From Chlorobiota bacterium (GTDB lineage Bacteria; Bacteroidota; Ignavibacteria; Tepidaquicellales; OLB5), in assembly GCA_022616535.1 (NCBI GenBank), contig JAKEEM010000007.1, positions 26,806-90,805 on the forward strand: a DNA stretch of 64,000 nt, read 5' to 3'. Positions 46,563 through 56,365 of the stretch are shown here, one piece after another (the stretch's first letter is position 1; each line of letters begins with the position of its first letter). The position numbers and the translations under genes were made by a program. The notes beneath the pieces were generated by a model that searched no databases, had not been told where the DNA came from, and was given only the letters and a program-made list of their open reading frames with translations.

Positions 46563-46862
46563 TTACGTATTGCTATCTATGTACTCGTTTATTTCCTTAA
46601 CCTGAGCATTTAAGCCGTTAATTAAAGATTTATAATTCTGATCGAGAACGAAATTATTATTCTTTTCCCTGTAATAATTCTCAGCAATATTTAAAGCTGA
46701 AACAATAGCAACTGTAAAATCGGACTGGTTTGGAATATCATTTTGAACCTTATGCATCAGAGTATCTACATACTGGGCACTTTTTTCAAGCAGCTCGACG
46801 TCGTCACCCTTTAAAGTATAATGATTATTAAATATTTTTATTCTGATATCCTTCTGTTCCAT
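46563..46862 (-). CDS. zapA: Cell division protein ZapA
   Basis: A 99-residue protein that bundles FtsZ filaments at mid-cell. Typical ZapA features are visible: the N-terminal beta hairpin with IRIKIFNNHYTLKGDD, then ELLEKSAQYVDTLMHKV, the SDFTVAIVSALNIAENYY helix, and a C-terminal coiled coil with NGLNAQVKEINEYID. It is preceded by a coiled-coil gene and pheT and followed by the 6S-like RNA, a recognised gene order in Bacteroidetes. Confidence 0.9.
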   Translation of the reverse strand: MEQKDIRIKIFNNHYTLKGDDVELLEKSAQYVDTLMHKVQNDIPNQSDFTVAIVSALNIAENYYREKNNNFVLDQNYKSLINGLNAQVKEINEYIDSNT

Positions 46863-46950
46863 TAACTAAGTTACTTTTTTAGTTTTAGTTTTTTAGTCCG
46901 CTTAATCCGACCATATGAAAATAATAATCTCTATCCCTTGAGTTTAAGAG

Positions 46951-47310
46951 CTAAAAATTATTATTTGCCTTTTGTTCAAGATGCGCATCAAGTCTCACCA
47001 TCAGCTCGCGAATTCTTGCCTTCAGCTGTGATTTATCATCAGCAGAAATTTTATTTTTTCTTTCATCCAAAAGCTTGTTTTTAAAGTCGGTAATTTCCCT
47101 GTCTTTATTTAATAACTCAGAGCTTTTATTTGAAATTTCAACTTTAAACTCGGAAATGGATTTCTCAAGTTCTTTAAGCTTTTCCTTAAGTATTTTATTC
47201 TCGTCCTTAACGCTGTTAAATTTTTCAACCAAAACCTTTACTTTAGAGAACATTCTCTCAACCTCACTTTTCAAGCCGTAATCGTTAACTTTCAGAATTG
47301 CGTTATCCAT
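46951..47310 (-). CDS. Short coiled-coil protein between pheT and zapA
   Basis: A 119-residue protein, mostly heptad-patterned coiled coil (about 10-95, e.g. KILKEKLKELEKSISEFKVEISNK) with a polar tail ending QKANNNF. It starts directly after the pheT stop codon (adjacent bases). Position before zapA and composition recall ZapB-like or other division-associated coiled-coil proteins that occur at this place in Bacteroidetes, but no signature motif identifies it. Function unknown; a role in division is guilt by association. Confidence 0.7.
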   Translation of the reverse strand: MDNAILKVNDYGLKSEVERMFSKVKVLVEKFNSVKDENKILKEKLKELEKSISEFKVEISNKSSELLNKDREITDFKNKLLDERKNKISADDKSQLKARIRELMVRLDAHLEQKANNNF

Positions 47311-49688
47311 TTATTTTCTTAATTCTGCTTTAAGTTTCTTTGCCAAATTTTTAATTATATCGTCCTGTAATTTATTCACTTCATCGTTAATCAAGGTCCT
47401 TTCATTATCCCTGAATTCAAGCGTGTAAGTATAGCTTCTCATGTTTTCGGACAGTTTATATACATCGTACAGCTTTACATTTCTTAAAAGATTACCTGTC
47501 GGAGTCGATAATATAACTTTCTCAATTTCACCTTCCTTAACATTTGCATCAACCAGAACCGACAAATCTCTTAAAACCGGAGGAAAATTGGAATACTCCT
47601 TAAAAGTTATTTTATTCTGGCTCAAACTAAACAAAGAATTTCGCATGCTATCACCGGCTTTTCAATATTCAAATTTTTAAGAAACTTTTCGTTAAATTTT
47701 ATGATTTTCGCTACTAAAACGCCATTTACGTTATGATCAAGCTGAAAATCAAAATTTCCGCTATAATTATAATAATTTATGTTGTAATTTGCAACATTTA
47801 ATTTTTCAAGCAGTGCTTTAACTTCAGCTTTCATGTCCAATATATCAAAATATCTTGGCTTAATATCAAAAGATTCTACATCAAATTCACCTGCCAAGGT
47901 AAATAAAATTGATTTATTTTCAACAATTTCACCCTTTTCTCCATAACTAAAAGTGTTGCCGATTTCAAATAACTTCAAAGAATTATTCATGTGTTCAAAG
48001 TTCGCCTTTATCACATCGAATAAACCCATATACAAGTTTGTCCTCAAAACAGTCATCTTATCGCTTGAAGGATTTAGCAGTGAAATATACTTATCAGTAA
48101 ATAATCCTTCAATTTTATCTTCAATAAGTGAATCTGTAATAACTTCCTTAAATCCCCTGCCAATAAAATACTCCCTGACTTTATTTATAAAATCAAATTC
48201 TTTATTATAATAATCATTAGTTTCAAAAAACACCTTATCGGACTCAGTATCTTCTATCTTTTCATACCCGTGAAGCCTGATTACTTCTTCTATTAAATCA
48301 ACTTCTCTTTGAAGGTCCTCCCTCCTCGCCTGGGGTATTTCAAATAACAATTTGCCGCCTGTTTCCTTCAAAAATTTTATGGAAATTTTCTCAAGAAGCT
48401 TAATAATGTTTTCTTTTTTAAACTCAATTCCCGTAATTTTGTTTAAGTGTGAAATCCTAAGCCCGACTTCTAATCTTTCAAGTCTTGTGAGATAAACATC
48501 AATCATCCCGCTGGCAATTTCTCCACCACCTGTTTTAGCCATCAATTGGGCAGCACGCTTGCATGCCCACTCGGTCCGCTCAATATCAATACCGCGTTCA
48601 AACCTGTATGATGAATCACTCTGCAAGGCAAGAAATTTAGAAGATTTTCTGGTTAGTACAGGGTCAAAATATGCACTTTCAATAAATACGTCTTTTGTAG
48701 AATCGCTGATTTCTGAGTTTACTCCCCCCATTATACCCGCCAGCGCAACCGCTTTTTCCGCATCGCAAATCAATAGCACGTCTTCCCTTAATTTTCGTTC
48801 CTTGCCGTCAAGAGTTGTAAAGTTCTTTGTTTGATTTGCATTTTCTACAATTATTTTCTTACCCGAAATTTTAACATAGTCAAAACCGTGCAGAGGCTGA
48901 CCGCATTCCATCATCACGTAATTGGTTATGTCAACAATGTTGTTGATTGGACGCATTCCCGCCGATACTAAATAATTTTTAAGCCATTCAGGAGATTCCC
49001 TTACCGTTACGCCCATAACCATCATTCCGCAATACCTGTAACATCCTTTTGGATTTTCAACTTCGACTTTAATAAATTTTTCAATATTTTCTGAGTTAAC
49101 GCTGAGGTCAATTTTTGGTTCTTTTACGGGCTGATTCACTAAAAACCCAACTTCTCTTGCGATTCCTAAGTGAGAAAGTAAATCTCCCCTGTTGGGTGTC
49201 ACAGCTATTTCAAAAATTATATCATTATGTTTCAGGTAATCAGCAAATGGGGTTCCAATGGGAAGCTCGGTATTTAATACCATTATTCCCGTGTGGTCGT
49301 TTCCTAAATTCAATTCTTTTGAAGAACAGATCATTCCTTCGGAAGCTTCGCCCCTGATTTTTGCTTTTTTAATTTCAAACTCACCGTTTGGAATTACAGC
49401 ACCGACCAAAGCAACACAAACCGTTTGTCCGGAATCGACATTCGGCGCGCCGCAAACAATATTCAAAAGCTCGCCGGAGCCAGCATCTACCTTGCAAACG
49501 CTTAATTTATCAGCATTAGGGTGCTTTTTCTTTTCAATAACTTTACCAATTACGAAATTCTTAAGTTTTTCGGCTTGATTTTCAACACTTTCAACTTCTA
49601 TTCCAAGATTCGTGAAGCCCTTAACAAGCTCACTCGCCGGAATATTTACGTCTACATATTGCTTTAACCAGTTTAACGAAATTTTCAT
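47311..49688 (-). CDS. pheT: Phenylalanyl-tRNA synthetase beta subunit, frameshifted near the 3' end
   Basis: Essential enzyme subunit charging tRNA-Phe. The main frame (to 47622) has the N-terminal KISLNWLKQYVD, the EMAP-like tRNA-binding domain (about 40-150, KHPNADKLSVCKVDAG), the B3/B4 editing core with DITNYVMMECGQPLHGFD and GGVNSEISDST, and B5 (about 405-480). It ends after EKPVIACEI at a TGA. The adjoining frame (47646 to 47311) encodes a complete FDX-ACB anticodon-binding domain (YSNFPPVLRDLSVLVD, KLYDVYKLSENM, LTFRDNERT-like LEFRDNERTLI). Adding one T near 47634 gives a normal ~800-residue PheT. The ATG at 49688 is preferred to an upstream TTG because a TATATTTG box ends 6 bases before it. 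Confidence 0.85.
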
Positions 49689-49694
49689 ATTTTT

Positions 49695-49702
49695 CAAATA
49701 TA
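49695..49702 (-). promoter_or_regulatory. -7 box of pheT, near-leaderless
   Basis: TATATTTG on the minus strand with TTT at the -33 position. The expected start of transcription, about 6-7 bases downstream, falls at the ATG of pheT, so the mRNA may be leaderless. Confidence 0.5.
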
Positions 49703-49755
49703 CTTACAGGTGTTATAAGTATAAAGGAATGAATTTCTGTAGTTTTTAAATCTAA

Positions 49756-50214
49756 CTAGTGTATAAAAGTCAGCTTTACCCGTTTAGATACTTTCAAATA
49801 AACAATTATGATTATTGCAATGACTGAACTGAATGCAAGCTTCTGGATTACTATTTCCTGTACAGGAATAAGCGAGCCGAACAATATAAACGATAACGAC
49901 TCCGCAATTACCTCTGTGATTAAAAATATAGTCATCATAAGAGGAAAATATTTATTGCGTTTGAAAAAGTAATAAAACAATACAAATGACAGAAAAGTAA
50001 ATATTAAGCTAACGGCAAGCTCATAATAAATAAATGTGAAATATTTTTCAGGGTCAGTTATATTTTGAGATTTAATCAATACCTCCTTTTCACCAAGTAA
50101 TCCGAAAAAGATTTGGAGATTTCTAACCCAGCTTATAGCATTCAGAATTATGAAAATTTGTATGGGAATAAGCCACCCGCCAAGGGTTTTAGTGCTGATT
50201 TCTTTTTTTACCAT
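49756..50214 (-). CDS. DUF2569-like four-helix membrane protein
   Basis: A ~152-residue inner-membrane protein: a KTLGGWLIPIQIF opening (the GGWL motif of DUF2569), then four hydrophobic helices with a YFFKRNKYFPLMM loop between the second and third. Start chosen at the internal ATG (50214) because the longer frame (from 50250) runs through the terminator of the upstream gene. Function unknown. Confidence 0.65.
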   Translation of the reverse strand: MVKKEISTKTLGGWLIPIQIFIILNAISWVRNLQIFFGLLGEKEVLIKSQNITDPEKYFTFIYYELAVSLIFTFLSFVLFYYFFKRNKYFPLMMTIFLITEVIAESLSFILFGSLIPVQEIVIQKLAFSSVIAIIIIVYLKVSKRVKLTFIH

Positions 50215-50236
50215 TTGCAAAGATAAATATAATGAA

Positions 50237-50273
50237 AATAAAAAAGGCACCTCTCAAATAGAGATGCCTTTTG
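50237..50273 (-). terminator. Terminator of the YCF48-like T9SS gene
   Basis: An 11-bp stem AAAGGCATCTC with GAGAGGTGCCTTT (one G-U pair), 5-base loop, T-run on the minus strand. Confidence 0.85.
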
Positions 50274-50292
50274 AGCTTAATAGAAATGAAGT

Positions 50293-51555
50293 TTATTTTA
50301 CAAGAATCATTTTCTTTGTTTCAATAAAATCATTCGTTATAACCCTGTAAAAATAAACTCCGCTTGTTAAACTACCTGCATCAAAATAAATTTCATAAAC
50401 GCCCGCTTTCAGATTTTCATTAACAGGCGTTTTTATTTCTCTTCCCAGCTCATCATACACAACAAGCTTAACAAAGTCGTCTTTTGGAATATTAAATTTA
50501 ATCTTTGTGTTAGGGTTATACGGATTTGGATAATTTTGTTCTAAGCTATAGGATTCAGGAATTTCACTGGAAACAGGTGTAATTCCAACTGGAATTTCTC
50601 CTCTTGATATACCTCCATTAGTCCTAACTGCATAAAATACGTCCCCTGTGCTTCTATCCTTAATAGTATGTCTGTAGCTGCCGGCGGGCGCGGTGTAGCT
50701 TGTATTCCAGCTGATTCCATTATCAGTGCTGATGTAAATTTGAGTCGCCTGGCGCGTAACAATCCACATACTTCCCTGCCCCGTAATTCCTGAAATATTT
50801 CCTGTGCCGGGCAGAGCTGCAGCAGTGTTTTGCCAGGATAATCCGCCGTTTGTTGTCATTAAAAGCCCTGTTCCACCGGTCATTCCTAAAATTGGATTGT
50901 TGAACCAAATTGCGTAGGAATTTGTTTGTCCAGTAGTAGCCTGTGAAGTCCAGCTTACTAAACTTATGCTTTTATAAACTCTGGTATTGTTAGTTCCGAA
51001 CCATACCCCTGAGTTAATTTCAAAGAAAAAAGAATTATTCCACCCGGCTTCAGAACCAGCCTGAGGCAAATAAAAGTCGGTTGAATCCCACGATAATCCG
51101 CCGTCGATTGTTCCCCAAAGCGACCATCTTCCCCCGACAGGGTCACCCTGCATAAATCCGACCAATAAATTTGCCATTTGAACAGCATTTATAAACCCGC
51201 CATCTTCGGTAAAAACCTGCGACCAGTTAACACCGCCGTTTGTCGTTCTGAAAAGAAATGATGCGGTGCCAGAACCTGCTACAAGCGCTGTGTTTGCATC
51301 TATTGCAAAAATATTGTGGAGATTCAAAGTAGCAAGAATCGGAGCTCCGTTTACGCTAATCCAGTTTACTCCGCCATTGGTTGTTCTAAGCACCCTGCCT
51401 GAATAACCGCAAGCCCATGCGTTCATCGGGTCAACTGCCGATACGGATGTAAGCTGTGTTGTTAAGCCGGATGCCTGCTCGCTCCACACTATCTGAGAGC
51501 TGATGGAGCTAATTAAAGTAAAAACTGAAAATAGACAAAATAATAAAAATTTCAT
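50293..51555 (-). CDS. Secreted YCF48-like beta-propeller with T9SS domain
   Basis: A 420-residue exported protein. After the signal peptide (FSVFTLISSISSQ) come six to seven repeats of the type VLRTTNGGVNWISV / LFRTTNGGVNWSQVF / LWGTIDGGLSWDST, the TTNGG-x-W-x signature of YCF48/sialidase-like (BNR) propellers. The last 85 residues are a T9SS type A domain (EQNYPNPYNPNTKIKF, VVYDELGREIK, SGVYFYRV, LVK). Start at 51555 rather than 51612 because a Shine-Dalgarno (GAGGGGG) lies just before it and the signal peptide is then N-terminal. Ligand and role unknown; it has its own terminator. Confidence 0.82.
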   Translation of the reverse strand: MKFLLFCLFSVFTLISSISSQIVWSEQASGLTTQLTSVSAVDPMNAWACGYSGRVLRTTNGGVNWISVNGAPILATLNLHNIFAIDANTALVAGSGTASFLFRTTNGGVNWSQVFTEDGGFINAVQMANLLVGFMQGDPVGGRWSLWGTIDGGLSWDSTDFYLPQAGSEAGWNNSFFFEINSGVWFGTNNTRVYKSISLVSWTSQATTGQTNSYAIWFNNPILGMTGGTGLLMTTNGGLSWQNTAAALPGTGNISGITGQGSMWIVTRQATQIYISTDNGISWNTSYTAPAGSYRHTIKDRSTGDVFYAVRTNGGISRGEIPVGITPVSSEIPESYSLEQNYPNPYNPNTKIKFNIPKDDFVKLVVYDELGREIKTPVNENLKAGVYEIYFDAGSLTSGVYFYRVITNDFIETKKMILVK

Positions 51556-51634
51556 ACTATCCCCCTCTAAAAAATAATGTTCTAATATATTTTCATATAT
51601 CAGGACACACAATACAGCTAAAAGGTGAGATTTT

Positions 51635-53607
51635 TTACTTAATTAGCACCATTTTTTTGACTTCATTGAAATCAAGGGCTTTTAATTCATAAAAATAAAT
51701 TCCTGAGGCGAAATTCGTTGCGTTCCAGTCAACAATATGCCTTCCTGCTTTAAGCTCACCATTTACCAATACTGCAGCTTCTCTGCCTAAAACATCATAT
51801 ACAGTTATTTTAACAAATGAACTATGGGATATATCAAACCTAATTTTAGTTACGGGGTTTAAAGGATTGGGATAGTTTTGATAAAGAGAAAACTCAACAG
51901 AACATTATTATCGTTTGAGCCGATTCCTACCACTCCAAGCGGTCCTCCTGAAAAGCATTTGATCCTCCCGTCTCTTGAGCATGCTACAAATTCATTGCTT
52001 GCATTGGTGTCAATGCTGTTAAGTAAGGTAACTCTGTCTGCTCTTTGTTGAATTGTTGTCCCGAATGTATATTCAAAAAGTATTGCTCCGGATTGCCCGT
52101 TTAGCACAAATACCCTGCCAGGCTGTTGAGTTGAATACAAAACTTCACCCAATGTATCCCCTGTAACATCGCCTAAAAAACCCACATCTCTGATATATGA
52201 GCTTGAAAACGGTGTCGTCCATAAAACAGTGTTAGTTTTAGTGTCTACCCTTGCGGCAGTTTGCGGGCCAGAAAAGGTTACATCTATAAAACCGTCTCGG
52301 TTTAAATCATCCAAAACCTCTACCGTTCCGTTATTGGAGGAACCCAGGCTTCTGACCCAAATTTGAGAGCCTGTTGTACCTGACAAAGCGAAAATTCCTC
52401 CGGTGAATCCCCATAAACCGATAATATCGGGGTTATTGTCATTATTTATATCGGGAACCTGCCTGAGACTCCACACTGCAGAAGTAACCGGATAATTCCA
52501 CATATTATTTCCAGAATTGTTAAAACCGTTCACAGCATACGGACCGCCGTTAGTGGCAATGCCAATCGCTCCGCCGTTCGGCAATGAAACAACATCGTGA
52601 GTAAATTCGGAATTTTGCACCTGATTAAAAATTACCTTCCCGTTTAAACCGTTCAGGCATATTACAGCATGCCTCCCGGTTCCGTTTCCCTCTCCGCTTG
52701 CTGAAATAAGCACATCGTTGATATTATCATTGTTATAGTCTTTATCACATCTTAATCCGTTGATATCACCATCATAATTGCTTCCCGGTCCGGGATACTC
52801 CCAAATTTTTGCTCCTGTTCTTCCGTTAAGAACATAAACTTCCTCATTACCACCACCGCAGCCGATTACAACTTCCTCAACACCGTCGCTGTTTATATCA
52901 TCCATTATCTGCATTGCATCTTCCCAGTCAACCGAACCTGTATTATTGGTTCCAAAGTGCGTGTTAAACTTCCATAATGTATCGGCAGTAACAGATGAAT
53001 TCCCGTTATAGCAAATTGTCCAGTAGTTTTCAGTAGCTACAATTATGTCATTTACGCCGTCATTATTTACGTCCCCTATTTGCTTCATGCTCTTGGGCTG
53101 ATAATCCTGAAATGAAGTATTCGGATTCGGCGGAATATTTCCTTCCCACAAAATATCGCCCAAATCAGTTAAATTATATTGCCCGCTTCCCGATATAAAA
53201 ACTCTTGAAACACTTTCATTAACTGCGTTTGAATAAAAGGCTGCTTCATCTGAAAAAAACGAAGCGGTATTTGGATTAAACCAAATTCTAAACGTCCTTG
53301 TTTTCTGAGGAGCTATTGTAATAGGGAAATTTACGATTGTATTGTCGAAACGGAAACTTTGGCTTCTGAATGATACTGAATTAATTACAAGCTTCTCGCT
53401 TCCCTGGTTTGTTACATCAAATGTAAAACCGCAGAGCGAGTTCACACGCCTCGTGCCAAAATTAAAACTGCTTGCAGATAAATTTATTACCGCGCCCAAA
53501 AACCACCCTTTTTTAAATCCGGCTGATTTTGCCGACTTGGGTATAGAGACGAATGTCAGCGTAAAAATTAAAAAAAAGGATGAAAATATTATTATTTTTT
53601 TAAACAT
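51635..53607 (-). CDS. FG-GAP/VCBS-type secreted protein with T9SS domain, frameshifted
   Basis: The first frame (53607 to 51859) encodes a signal peptide, an Ig-like (DUF1573/choice-of-anchor) N-terminal module and about seven FG-GAP-type repeats with calcium-loop motifs (DVNNDGVNDIIVA, DINSDGVEEVVIG, DYNNDNINDVLIS, DINNDNNPDIIGL, DLNRDGFIDVTF). It then leaves the expected frame near 51898. The next frame continues SVEFSLYQNYPNPLNP, VYDVLGREAAVLV, SGIYFYELKA and ends KKMVLIK, a complete T9SS domain stopping at 51635. Adding one T near 51898 joins them into about 655 residues. The missing T is of the same kind as in pheT. Predicted beta-propeller, surface-exposed, possibly adhesive; start from the ATG with GGAGAT upstream. 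Confidence 0.78.
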
Positions 53608-53771
53608 TTTTACTAATCTCCGTTTTAACAATATAAAATTCTTAAATTTTTGATTTTAAAAAAATGCAAAACGGCGTAAAATCAATTAAACCCTCGTATT
53701 AATAAAGATTTTGATTTGAATTTCGAATTAGCATTAGTTATTTTATGGTCAATTAGCGAGGGGATACAGCT

Positions 53772-54047
53772 ATGCAAAACTCTATCAAATACATTATCAA
53801 AACCGGCAGCAAGAGGACCTACATTCTGCACATAATGGATGCAGTTGAATTCCAGTCCAAGAAATACATAGGATTATTCCTGTATCATGATGAAGAAAAC
53901 ACAGAAAACGATGTATGGAAACACTTGAGGCACAGAATTTTTTTCGAGAGCTCCATTGAAGCCATTAAAGGTAAAATTATTGAATATACTGACGGAAGAA
54001 ATGAAAAAATTACATTTATAGAACATTTTCCCCTAATCGCGGCTTAA
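53772..54047 (+). CDS. Small conserved-looking protein of unknown function
   Basis: A 91-residue soluble protein, not recognised. It has a GAGGGG Shine-Dalgarno six bases before the ATG and is followed by a strong hairpin terminator, so it looks like a real single gene. The sequence is mixed alpha/beta with no signal peptide or cysteine motif (YIIKTGSKRTYILHIMDAVEF at the start; KKYIGLFLYHDEENTEND; a final KITFIEHFPLI strand). Confidence 0.65.
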   Translation: MQNSIKYIIKTGSKRTYILHIMDAVEFQSKKYIGLFLYHDEENTENDVWKHLRHRIFFESSIEAIKGKIIEYTDGRNEKITFIEHFPLIAA

Positions 54048-54077
54048 AACGATAAAATTCCGGTATTATTACAAACA

Positions 54078-54106
54078 AAAAACCTCGTAATTTTTACGGG
54101 GTTTAA
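54078..54106 (+). terminator. Terminator, possibly bidirectional
   Basis: A perfect stem of AAACCTCGTAA/TTACGGGGTTT type (one G-U pair) with a short loop, between convergent genes. Confidence 0.7.
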
Positions 54107-54124
54107 AATTACTGGCAGAACCTT

Positions 54125-54592
54125 TTACTGGCTCTCCCCCTCTTTTTTCGGCTCTTTTCTTATTTCCTTTTGAGGAGCAATTTTTTCGATATTCATTTCA
54201 CTTCCGCTATTGTTATCTTCGTCACTGTTTCTTTTGTAATTCCTGTATTCAACGTTATTGCTGTTTGTAGGCGGAGCGTAATATTTCCTCTTATACGTTC
54301 TCTTTTTCCTCTTTGAATACCTTTTTTTCTTCGAATATCTTTTTTTCTTTGTGTACTTTTTCTTCTTTGAATATCTCTTTTTCCCGCCCCTATATCTCTT
54401 CTTAGAGCCTCTTCTTTTCTTCTTTACAACTCTTCTTTTTTTCTTCTTTGAATATTTCTTTTTGGGCTTTTTCTTTTTCGTTAGTTCGGTATTACCAGTT
54501 TGCTTGCTTTCTGCCGAAAAACCTATAACAGGCAGGCTGGCGAGACCAAACACGAAAATCATGACCCATACGAGAAATGTCCTTTTGGTCAT
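54125..54592 (-). CDS. Secreted lysine/arginine/tyrosine-rich low-complexity protein
   Basis: A 155-residue protein with a good signal peptide (residues 1-27, ending in GFSA). The mature first ~80 residues are built almost solely of Lys, Arg, Tyr, Gly and Ser: repeats of the kind KKRYSKKK, KRYRGGKK, KKKYTKKK and KKRTYKRK. The last ~45 residues are acidic/polar (NSDEDNNSGSEMNIEK) and end KEGESQ. It is extremely basic and probably unfolded. Possible roles are binding nucleic acid, heme-free polyanions, peptidoglycan or extracellular polymer in the envelope, or mineral/matrix formation; none can be shown. It has a Shine-Dalgarno (GGGGG). Confidence 0.72.
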   Translation of the reverse strand: MTKRTFLVWVMIFVFGLASLPVIGFSAESKQTGNTELTKKKKPKKKYSKKKKRRVVKKKRRGSKKRYRGGKKRYSKKKKYTKKKRYSKKKRYSKRKKRTYKRKYYAPPTNSNNVEYRNYKRNSDEDNNSGSEMNIEKIAPQKEIRKEPKKEGESQ

Positions 54593-54699
54593 CTGTTACC
54601 CCCTTTCGGTAATTTTGGTTTATAAAACTTTACAAATTTAAGGTTTTTTAGCACTAATGCAACCCTATTTTTAATCTTTTTTAGTTAAAGTATTTTCGG

Positions 54700-54707
54700 T
54701 ATTTTTG
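54700..54707 (+). promoter_or_regulatory. -7 box of mnmA, near-leaderless
   Basis: TATTTTTG ends five bases before the ATG of mnmA; transcription would begin at or very near the start codon. The -33 element is TTT at about 20-base spacing. Confidence 0.5.
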
Positions 54708-54712
54708 GAAAA

Positions 54713-55822
54713 ATGAGCTTAAAATCAAACGGAAATAATAAAACTGTACTTGTTGCGATGAGCGGAGGAGTTGATTCATCGGTTGCCGCTTTTTTGCTCA
54801 AAAATGAGGGGTATAATATAATAGGCGTAACGATGAAAACCTGGGGATTTGACGGCCTCCCCGAAAAGGATTCGGGCTGCTGCTCGCTTGAAACCATTTA
54901 CAGCGCAAGAAACGTGGCTTCCCATCTTGGCTTTAACCATTATACAATGGATTTTACCGGTGTTTTTAATGAAATTGTTATTAACAATTTTATTGATGAG
55001 TATTTAAAAGGGCATACACCCAATCCCTGTGTTTTATGCAATAAAGAAATTAAATGGGGCGCGCTGCTTGAAAAAGCAGAATCACTCGGGGCCCATTTCA
55101 TTGCAACAGGACACTATGCAAAAATAAATTACGATAATAATACCAAAAGATATTATGTCTCTACTGCATACGATAAAATTAAAGACCAGTCATATGCTTT
55201 GTGGGGAGTTTCACAACATGCGCTAAGCAAAACTTTATTTACTCTGGGAAGCTTCACGAAATTGAAAATTCGTGAAATTGCACGTGAGCTTGGGTTAAAG
55301 CCGGCTGATATGCCCGATTCTCAGGAGATATGCTTTGTCCCCAATGATGATTACAGACAGCTGATTGAAATCAGATTGCCCGATTTGTGCGAAAAACTAA
55401 ATGGAGGTGATATAGTATATAAAAACAAGAAAATCGGGACCCATAAAGGTTACATAAACTATACAGTTGGACAAAGAAGGGGACTTAATCTATCGCTTGG
55501 AAAACCGGTTTATGTTTCAAAAATTGACGCAGAAAATAATGTTGTATTTGTTGATGATGAGGAGGGATTGTATAATAGGGAGTTTATCTGCGGTGAAATC
55601 AATTTACAAAAGCTAAAGAGTATTGAAACACCCGTTAAGGCAAAAGTAAAAATAAGATACAAAGACGACGGCAGCATGGCCGCCCTTGAACAGATTGACG
55701 AGAGTACAATAAAAGTAGCTTTCGATGTGCCCAAAAAGTCAATTACACCCGGTCAGTCAGCGGTTTTTTATGATGGTGAAGATGTAATCGGCGGAGGAAT
55801 TATAAGTACGGTTACGAAGTAA
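54713..55822 (+). CDS. mnmA: tRNA 2-thiouridine synthase MnmA
   Basis: Thiolates U34 of tRNA-Lys, -Glu and -Gln using a persulfide relay. The 369 residues show the PP-loop SGGVDSS (17-23), the catalytic Cys106 in TPNPCVLCN, the partner Cys207 in SQEICFVPNDDY, the ATGHYAKI segment, and the C-terminal tRNA-binding beta-barrel with KVKIRYKDDGSMA. Length is typical. It stands alone, with a -7 box directly before the ATG. Confidence 0.95.
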   Translation: MSLKSNGNNKTVLVAMSGGVDSSVAAFLLKNEGYNIIGVTMKTWGFDGLPEKDSGCCSLETIYSARNVASHLGFNHYTMDFTGVFNEIVINNFIDEYLKGHTPNPCVLCNKEIKWGALLEKAESLGAHFIATGHYAKINYDNNTKRYYVSTAYDKIKDQSYALWGVSQHALSKTLFTLGSFTKLKIREIARELGLKPADMPDSQEICFVPNDDYRQLIEIRLPDLCEKLNGGDIVYKNKKIGTHKGYINYTVGQRRGLNLSLGKPVYVSKIDAENNVVFVDDEEGLYNREFICGEINLQKLKSIETPVKAKVKIRYKDDGSMAALEQIDESTIKVAFDVPKKSITPGQSAVFYDGEDVIGGGIISTVTK

Positions 55823-55854
55823 GGATTATTAATTTTAAATATTAAATCGCTTAA

Positions 55855-55880
55855 AGTAGCACAGACATTCTTGTCTGTGT
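55855..55880. repeat. REP palindrome, left end of REPtron
   Basis: AGTAGCACAGACATTC + TTGTCTGTGT: an inner hairpin CACAGACA/TTGTCTGTG. The right-hand copy at 56366-56391 is its inverted near-match (AGTAGCACAGGCATTC..), so the two form 26-bp inverted ends around a transposase gene. Confidence 0.8.
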
Positions 55881-55891
55881 TAGAATTAAGT

Positions 55892-56343
55892 ATGGATGAG
55901 TTAATAATAAAAAAGAGAAATTTACCACATTGGACGCTCGCAGACTCAATTTATTTTATAACGTTTAATTGTAAAACATAATTCTTGATAATATCGAGCA
56001 ACAGATTGTAAAGGAACATATTATTTCAGGCAATAAAAAATTTTATGATTTATATGCTCTTATGATAATGCCAAATCATGTTCATCTGATTTTAAAACCA
56101 ATAAACGATTACCAACTTACAAGAATAATGAAAGGTATTAAGGGCGTTTCATCAAACAAAATTAACAAATATAAAAATTTCAAAAGACAGATATGGCAGG
56201 ATGAATCATTTGATAGAATAATCAGAGATGAAAAAGAATTTAATGAAAAGCTTCAATATATGTATAATAATCCAATTAGAGGAGGTTTAGCAGAAAACAC
56301 GTGGGATTATGTGGGTTGGTTTTTAAATGAAGAGTTATTATAA
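55892..56343 (+). pseudogene. REP-associated tyrosine transposase (RAYT), frameshifted
   Basis: Single-strand DNA transposase of the Y1/HUH superfamily, normally acting on REP hairpins. The first part (55892-55981) encodes KKRNLPHWTLADSIYFITFN, the usual N-terminal opening, then meets a TAA. The second part continues in another frame from about 55981 with ILDNIEQQIVKEHII and carries the HUH-type MPNHVHLILKP motif (the two histidines), and ends WDYVGWFLNEELL. One inserted base near 55979 would join them. It is flanked by inverted REP palindromes, so the whole is a decayed REPtron. The catalytic tyrosine should lie in the LQYMYNNPIRGG region. Confidence 0.8.
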
Positions 56344-56365
56344 TTTACTAAATTAATTAATTATG

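Noticed and set aside
47622..47646. Programmed ribosomal frameshifting in pheT and the T9SS genes
   Set aside because: No heptanucleotide slippery site or downstream pseudoknot is visible, and the shifts differ in direction between genes; sequence indels explain all four.
54351..54641. Plus-strand frame rich in Phe and Leu opposite the basic protein
   Set aside because: It is the antisense shadow of Lys/Arg-rich codons; the minus frame has a signal peptide and ribosome site.
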